A stretch of 9,472 nucleotides of DNA, taken from the NCBI GenBank assembly GCA_000432175.1, contig HF989455.1, positions 6,994-16,465 on the forward strand. Direction: 5' to 3'. The translations under genes were made by a program, and so were the position numbers. Of the stretch, positions 5,548 through 9,472 are shown piece after piece. The notes beneath the pieces are model-generated. The model saw only the letters and a program-made list of their open reading frames with translations. It did no database searches and had not been told where the DNA came from. The DNA is from Eubacterium sp. CAG:786. GTDB taxonomy: Bacteria; Bacillota; Clostridia; Oscillospirales; Ruminococcaceae. Positions within the stretch are counted from its first letter, which is position 1. The number at the start of each line of letters is the position of its first letter.

Positions 5548-7785
5548 GTGTTAAGTAAAGAAATGACAGAAGAACTGGGCAGCTGCATCGCAAAGCAGTT
5601 CCCGGACGAGGGCGTATACCGCATTTCAAGGGTAGAGGAGTGGCTCTCTACAAACGGCTACACACTTGAAAAGCTGGGTCTTTCGGATTTCCACCAGCTT
5701 ATCGCCGCAGCCCCGGAGCTTTTCGGGACGCCGCGCTACAACCAGGATACATATGTGATAGTAAAGCGCTGCCGCAATTCCGAAGAGCACGGGCACCCCG
5801 CTGACAGCTTTTTCGGCAGCAAGAGCATCAATCTCAACGACGATATCATTGAAATGTCTCAGCAGTCCCTTTACGCGCTGACAAAGGTACTCGGCAGCGG
5901 GCTTTCAGTGCAGGAGATGAAGCAGGAGATATACGACAGCTTCACCCGCGCAAGGGACAGCGGCAAGCTGGATTTCATGTCGGACAGGTATACGTTCCCG
6001 ATAGCGTACTGCAGCGACGGCTACCTCGTCAACGGCATAATCACCAAAAACCTCAGCCCCCGCGGAAAGAGCCTGTATTTCTCGTTCGAGAAAACCAACA
6101 TATTCAGCAGCACCGCGCTTGAACTCAGGCGTCCCTCTCCCGAGGCGGCAGAAATAACCCGCGAGGACAAGGCTGAAATTTACCGCCTGCTCACCGCGAA
6201 CTTCCCGTTCGACGTGCCGCAGCACATGGCGGCAGTCAGCAAGCTGCTCTCGGATAACCACATCGACCGTTCCCGCTACGGCTTCTATAAGATGAAGGAC
6301 ATGCTGTCGCAGATAGATTTCCTGGAGCTGAACGATGTGGTTCTTGGAGGAGTTCCGCAGGTAATGGTGACCCTTCGTCGTTCACCGGATTTCACGGCTT
6401 CCACCTACGACCCGTCCAGGATCTGGCAGCGCAGCGACGACCGCGCGTACGTTTCCCATGCGGATCGCTACATACGCCCGGAAACAGCTTCCTTTGAAAG
6501 CCATCAGGCAGCGCCTGTCGTTCCCGCTGCGCCTCTCGAGGAATTCTGCAACCTGCCGCCCAAGCCGCTGCTTATCCTGACGCAGTTTCTGGAACGCTGC
6601 GGCATACGCAGATCAATGACGGACATCAAGCAGGATCTCAGCGACGATTTCAGCGCTGCACGCAGTGAGAACCGTCTGCGCTTCTACGACGGCAAGATGA
6701 TATTTCCCTGCCGCTGGATGAGAAGCGACGGGACCCACGTCGAGATCACGCTGAAACCCTCCACATACGAGGGCAGACCGTGGTTCCTGAGCTTTGTGGA
6801 TACGCTTTCCCGCGACCCTGCACAGCGCGCTGTACAGCCAGGCAAGCGGCTCGAGAATTTCGCGTTCCTGGGCAGCTGGAGCGCATTCCTGTCAGAACTT
6901 TCAGACAAGGCGCTTGCAGAGAACTGGGACTTTGTCGGTTCGGCCCAGAAAGATAACCATATCCTCATTCAGTATATAAAGTACACATTCTACAGACTTG
7001 TCCGCGAGGATAAGGTTTGCGTTTCTTCCGACAAGCAGTTCGCGTGCTTCAACACCGGGCTTGTTGACAAGCATTACGACGATATTTACGCGTGCTTCAT
7101 GCCCAACGATCCCGACAGCGAGACCGAGTGGAAGTTCAGCGGGTTCTGCACTGCGGCTTCCGGCGCCCTGGGCAAGCAGGTGGTGAATTATTTCAGCCCA
7201 CTGCCGCAGCCACCGGTCTACTTCAACAAGGGCGAACAGCTGTTCTATGACGTTTCGCGCCAGCTGCTGACGGATTTCGACCACATCATCATCGACAACA
7301 TCAGCCGTCTGCCGGTGCAGTTCCTCTGCGACCAGTTCAACGACTGCCCTGAGGCGCGTCAGCTTGCCGAGGAACTCCGCACGGCAGATCACCGCAGACA
7401 GTACGATATCTATGAGCAGCTCAAGAAGATAGTCACCGACAACACCCGCCTGTTCATACGCATTCAGAACCGCCTGAAAGACTCCATCGAGCTTGCAAAG
7501 AAGCGCGTCAGCCGCAACTACAAGACCGCTATCCCGTCGTATTACCCGAAGCGCAACACCATGTCGCTCATGCTGCCGCTGTGCCTGCTTGATGAGGAGA
7601 AGCCGGATATTGCGCTGGTCGTGGAGCAGACGGCTTCTGGTAATTACCAGGGACAGACTATACTCACCCTTTCGCAGGCGTATGTTGACGCACGCCTGCT
7701 CTGCCAGCTGAACAGCGAATGGCTCACGACAAATATCCGCACAGACGACATTGACGATGCAACGGAGGATATCACCGCAGAATGA
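5548..7785 (+). CDS. LOTUS/OST-HTH-like and DUF3825 domain protein
   Basis: This 745-residue protein appears to have five parts. Residues about 8-75 and 205-278 look like winged-helix LOTUS/OST-HTH-type domains, a fold tied to RNA binding (second copy: FYKMKDMLSQIDFLEL). Each is followed by a homologous module of about 85 residues (104-185 and 333-418) sharing an LT..L start, a KQ...D.F..AR segment, an FP..(10)DG core and a G+..+.SF end. Residues about 434-727 match my memory of DUF3825: FAFLGSW, YTFYRLVREDKV, CFNTGL (500-505), DFDHIIIDN, NYKTAIPSYYP, LMLPLCL, and a YQGQTILTLSQAYVDARL block before SEWL. DUF3825 has no function I can name with confidence. There are no TM segments, so it is probably cytoplasmic. 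The start is a GTG at 5548 with AAAGGA 7 nt upstream; the next in-frame ATG (5563) is too far from that site. The next gene overlaps its stop. Confidence 0.87.
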   Translation: MLSKEMTEELGSCIAKQFPDEGVYRISRVEEWLSTNGYTLEKLGLSDFHQLIAAAPELFGTPRYNQDTYVIVKRCRNSEEHGHPADSFFGSKSINLNDDIIEMSQQSLYALTKVLGSGLSVQEMKQEIYDSFTRARDSGKLDFMSDRYTFPIAYCSDGYLVNGIITKNLSPRGKSLYFSFEKTNIFSSTALELRRPSPEAAEITREDKAEIYRLLTANFPFDVPQHMAAVSKLLSDNHIDRSRYGFYKMKDMLSQIDFLELNDVVLGGVPQVMVTLRRSPDFTASTYDPSRIWQRSDDRAYVSHADRYIRPETASFESHQAAPVVPAAPLEEFCNLPPKPLLILTQFLERCGIRRSMTDIKQDLSDDFSAARSENRLRFYDGKMIFPCRWMRSDGTHVEITLKPSTYEGRPWFLSFVDTLSRDPAQRAVQPGKRLENFAFLGSWSAFLSELSDKALAENWDFVGSAQKDNHILIQYIKYTFYRLVREDKVCVSSDKQFACFNTGLVDKHYDDIYACFMPNDPDSETEWKFSGFCTAASGALGKQVVNYFSPLPQPPVYFNKGEQLFYDVSRQLLTDFDHIIIDNISRLPVQFLCDQFNDCPEARQLAEELRTADHRRQYDIYEQLKKIVTDNTRLFIRIQNRLKDSIELAKKRVSRNYKTAIPSYYPKRNTMSLMLPLCLLDEEKPDIALVVEQTASGNYQGQTILTLSQAYVDARLLCQLNSEWLTTNIRTDDIDDATEDITAE

Positions 7786-8141
7786 GTTACCCGGAACACA
7801 TGCAGATGCTGGGCTTTTCGCCTGAGGATTACGACAATCGTTTTAACGGGCTGGATTTTCTCTATGCCGAGTGCATGGAACTTTATATCCAATCCAACCA
7901 GATAGAAAATCTGAGAAATTCCTTTGCGGCAGGCGACTTTAAGCGCGCTGCAGAAGCCGCTCATGCGCTTAAAGGCTCCTCCGGGAACCTGGCGCTGATG
8001 GAAATGAACCAGCTTTACAGTCAGATAACCATTGTGCTCCTTGGTGAAAACCCCGTGGACGCCGCTCCGCTGATAAGCAGGGTTTCCGCTCTTGAGCGGG
8101 AGCTGCGCAAGGCGGCCGTGCTCGACGGTTACATCAGCTGA
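7782..8141 (+). CDS. Orphan HPt-domain phosphotransfer protein
   Basis: The 119-residue protein is a stand-alone histidine phosphotransfer domain. The signature AAHALKGSSGNLAL is at 59-72, with His61 as the expected phosphorylated residue, inside a predicted all-helical bundle (helices around 22-50, 52-68, 72-90 and 95-112). HPt proteins carry a phosphoryl group between response-regulator receiver domains in multistep phosphorelays. The ATG lies within ATGA, overlapping the stop of the LOTUS-DUF3825 gene by 4 bp, so translation is probably coupled and the two proteins made in proportion. No histidine kinase or receiver domain is encoded in the window, so its donors and acceptors are elsewhere, or the domain acts as a docking module. 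A bidirectional terminator follows 21 bp downstream. Confidence 0.9.
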   Translation: MSYPEHMQMLGFSPEDYDNRFNGLDFLYAECMELYIQSNQIENLRNSFAAGDFKRAAEAAHALKGSSGNLALMEMNQLYSQITIVLLGENPVDAAPLISRVSALERELRKAAVLDGYIS

Positions 8142-8162
8142 CCTGCAGAATTCCATAATACA

Positions 8163-8194
8163 AAAACAGGGCTGCTTTTTGTCAGCCCTGTTTT
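8163..8194. terminator. Bidirectional rho-independent terminator
   Basis: AAAACAGGGCTG (8163-8174) pairs perfectly with CAGCCCTGTTTT (8183-8194) over an 8-nt loop; a T-run follows the GC stem on both strands. It ends the HPt operon on + and the small NrdD-like gene on -, whose stop lies 5 bp away. Confidence 0.92.
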
Positions 8195-8198
8195 CGTG

Positions 8199-8471
8199 TT
8201 ATTGCTCTGAAAGCCCGTGCTTTACGCGGTCGTGCTCTTCGGCGCGCTTGGCGTTGTTGAAGCGGTCCAGCGTGCCGACAAGGTAGCCCGTGATGCGCCG
8301 GATACGCTCAAACGGCTGGTCGCAGAAATGATAGGTGCAGTTGACGTAGTCCCCGTCAACGTCCATGTCTATCGCTGTGATGTTCCTTTCGGGGTACTTT
8401 TTCAGCGCTGCCTCGGCGTAATAATCGATCTCCTGCTGGGGTAAAGTTCCACCTGTCACGTTTATTTTCAT
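8199..8471 (-). CDS. Small protein resembling the glycyl-radical tail of anaerobic ribonucleotide reductase (NrdD)
   Basis: The 90-residue protein has an N-terminal alpha/beta half (MKINVTGGTLPQQEIDYY) and a C-terminal half resembling the end of class III ribonucleotide reductase. From residue 57 it reads IRRITGYL, then a short linker, RFNNAKRAEE and DRVKHG. In NrdD the equivalent R..CGYL segment carries the glycine that becomes the stable radical; Gly62 would be that residue here, with Thr in place of the preceding Cys. The catalytic barrel is absent and there is no CxxC pair for the NrdD zinc site. Such small proteins are, as I recall, often labelled anaerobic ribonucleoside-triphosphate reductase. 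Whether it carries a radical is unknown. AAGAGGAG lies 7 nt before the ATG. Its own promoter and element B precede it. Confidence 0.8.
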   Translation of the reverse strand: MKINVTGGTLPQQEIDYYAEAALKKYPERNITAIDMDVDGDYVNCTYHFCDQPFERIRRITGYLVGTLDRFNNAKRAEEHDRVKHGLSEQ

Positions 8472-8513
8472 GATATATCTCCTCTTTCCTGATAGAACTT
8501 GGTTTTGAATATA

Positions 8514-8675
8514 GGTAACCTCTAAAAACCTCCTTCACGGCAGATTTCTATGACTTATATCATCTGTTGCGTTACCAAACCTTGAAATACATCCAGTATT
8601 ACTGCGGTTTGACGCCTAGCATCTGATATAAGTCATGTACGAAATCTGCTCGTGTCCCGGTTTTTAGAGGTTACC
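8514..8675 (-). mobile_element. Palindromic element B (162 bp), 5' leader of the small NrdD-like gene
   Basis: This is the second copy of element A in opposite orientation. The terminal inverted repeats are a perfect 17 bp: GGTAACCTCTAAAAACC (8514-8530) and its complement at 8659-8675. Compared with A there is one change in the loop, one at the outer end and a cluster of five next to the inner stem, where the inner pairing is shortened. The long stems and the CAGTA-N-TACTG loop palindrome are kept. Relative to transcription it lies the same way round as A: promoter, then the GGGACACGAG arm first. It ends 42 nt before the start codon. I see no clear target-site duplication. Confidence 0.82.
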
Positions 8676-8678
8676 TTT

Positions 8679-8707
8679 AGTATATCACTATATATTGAGT
8701 TTGTCAA
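8679..8707 (-). promoter_or_regulatory. Sigma-A promoter upstream of element B
   Basis: On the minus strand, TTGACA (8702-8707), a 17-bp spacer and TATACT (8679-8684). Three A residues separate the -10 box from the first base of element B, so the transcript should begin inside the first few bases of the element. The spacer is unrelated to that of the promoter in front of element A. The -35 box lies 20 bp after the stop of the DUF368 gene. Confidence 0.82.
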
Positions 8708-8726
8708 GAGGCTGAGGCACAATATC

Positions 8727-9472
8727 TTATATTTTTTCGTGGGACTTTCGCGTCCTCTTTCTGTCGGACTGCAGATAATACACCGGCACGAACCCCACCA
8801 GAATACACGGCACCCCGGTCAGCAGCTGGACTGCCGACGCACCCTGGGGCAGAAGTTCCCGCAGCGAAGCCAGCATGAACCCGAGTATCACCAGGAACGT
8901 GCCGGTCTGGTGCCTTTGGATAAGCGCTTCCAGCAGCTTTGCGGTCATGAATGTTCCCACGACCACCCCCGCGGCCATGGGCAGCAGCGGAATGAACTCC
9001 AACGAACTAACATGCTGCATCACGCTGTCGTAAATCCCGAGCATGCAGAGGAAATGCGACGCGCTTATTCCCGGCAGGACAAGCGCGGCGGCAAGGAGAA
9101 TTCCCCCGGCGAACTGGACTGTTACCCCGAAAAATCCACCCGCGCCCGGTGCGAACACCCCGTCGGGGATTGCAGCGAGAAGAAGAACCGCAGCCGCACC
9201 GGAAAGTACCAGCACGAGGTTCCCGACGGTCAGCCCGCGCACGCCTGCCCTGCGGAATATCAGTGGGATTCCACCTGCAACCGCGCCAAGGAACAGGAAT
9301 CTCAGCGGAACCTCCAGCGGGGTAGTGAGCAGGAATGAAATCAGCCGCGCGATAATGAGCATTCCGATGACCGCGCCGGCTGCGAATTTTGCCAGCAGCG
9401 GAATATTTTTGCGCGGCTCTGAAAAAATCCGGCTGACTGCGTTTATCAGTCGGTCGTATATTCCCAGAAGCA
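8727..9472 (-). CDS. DUF368 membrane protein (PopT-type undecaprenyl-phosphate transporter), N-terminus outside the window
   Basis: The frame stays open to the right edge, so the ATG at 9362 is internal; about 248 residues are present. The upstream residues LLGIYDRLINAVSR match the early DUF368 region just after the first PG.SGG motif, so perhaps 30-40 residues are missing. Several hydrophobic helices follow (IGMLIIARLISFLLT, RFLFLGAVAGGIPLIF, LVLVLSGAAAVLLLAAI and others). The second family repeat, ALVLPGISASHFLCMLGIYD, is clear, with Ala-Ser-His where many members have Gly-Ser. The tail is basic (SDRKRTRKSHEKI). DUF368 proteins (PopT) have been implicated in returning undecaprenyl phosphate across the membrane for cell-wall synthesis; I apply this by family membership only. 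The downstream promoter and element B belong to the next gene, and no intrinsic terminator is seen after the stop. Confidence 0.9.
   Translation of the reverse strand, partial: LLGIYDRLINAVSRIFSEPRKNIPLLAKFAAGAVIGMLIIARLISFLLTTPLEVPLRFLFLGAVAGGIPLIFRRAGVRGLTVGNLVLVLSGAAAVLLLAAIPDGVFAPGAGGFFGVTVQFAGGILLAAALVLPGISASHFLCMLGIYDSVMQHVSSLEFIPLLPMAAGVVVGTFMTAKLLEALIQRHQTGTFLVILGFMLASLRELLPQGASAVQLLTGVPCILVGFVPVYYLQSDRKRTRKSHEKI

Noticed and set aside
3344..8675. Elements A, B and C as a CRISPR array or integron attachment sites
   Set aside because: The copies are far apart and of both orientations, with whole genes between them; there are no regular spacers and no integrase or cas gene.
8652..9338. 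228-codon open frame on + opposite the DUF368 gene
   Set aside because: It is rich in His, Gln and Arg, antisense to a recognisable membrane family, and its start lies inside element B.

Overview
The window looks like chromosomal DNA of an anaerobic, moderately GC-rich Gram-positive bacterium of the Bacillota, probably a gut or rumen Clostridia/Ruminococcus-type organism. This is inference. It rests on strong AGGAGG-type ribosome binding sites, near-perfect sigma-A promoters (TTGACA-N17-TATAAT), a PduL-type phosphotransacylase, a DUF368 membrane protein and a small protein resembling the glycyl-radical tail of the oxygen-sensitive class III ribonucleotide reductase. There are no rRNA, tRNA, CRISPR or phage genes, and no transposase gene.

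Layout. (1) 1-714: 3' part of an unrecognised gene on +, convergent with malQ and separated from it by a strong hairpin (731-765). (2) 776-2245, minus: malQ, a GH77 4-alpha-glucanotransferase with its catalytic triad visible. (3) 2246-2372: a compact divergent promoter region with two perfect TTGACA-N17-TATAAT promoters back to back, for malQ and for an RluA-family pseudouridine synthase (2373-3338, +). (4) 3344-3502: a palindromic element (C) directly after the rlu stop codon. (5) 3585-4169: a pduL-like phosphotransacylase gene with its own promoter and terminator. (6) 4252-8194: a transcription unit that begins with a perfect promoter, has a 162-bp palindromic element (A) as its 5' leader, and carries three genes: a three-TM membrane protein, a large protein with LOTUS/OST-HTH-like winged helices and a DUF3825 domain, and an HPt phosphotransfer protein whose start overlaps the previous stop by 4 bp. 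It ends at a bidirectional terminator. (7) 8199-8707, minus: a second promoter followed by a second copy of the 162-bp element (B) as leader, then the small NrdD-tail-like gene. (8) 8727-9472, minus: a DUF368 polyprenyl-phosphate transporter-like gene cut by the window edge.

Two things stand out. First, elements A and B are about 96% identical long imperfect hairpins with 17-bp terminal inverted repeats. Each starts 3-5 nt after the -10 box of a strong promoter and points the same way relative to transcription, so the whole element should form the extreme 5' end of each mRNA. The promoter spacers themselves are unrelated. Element C has the same 12-bp terminal core but a different interior. 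They look like non-autonomous mobile (MITE-like) elements that either target promoters or have become leader RNAs. Second, the three-gene operon downstream of A (membrane protein with a C-terminal outside domain, LOTUS-DUF3825 protein, orphan HPt) is not a system I recognise and could be an undescribed signal-to-RNA pathway.

The remaining genes look like ordinary housekeeping and metabolic genes: glycogen/maltodextrin use, RNA modification, acetate/propionate-type fermentation and cell-envelope lipid recycling.
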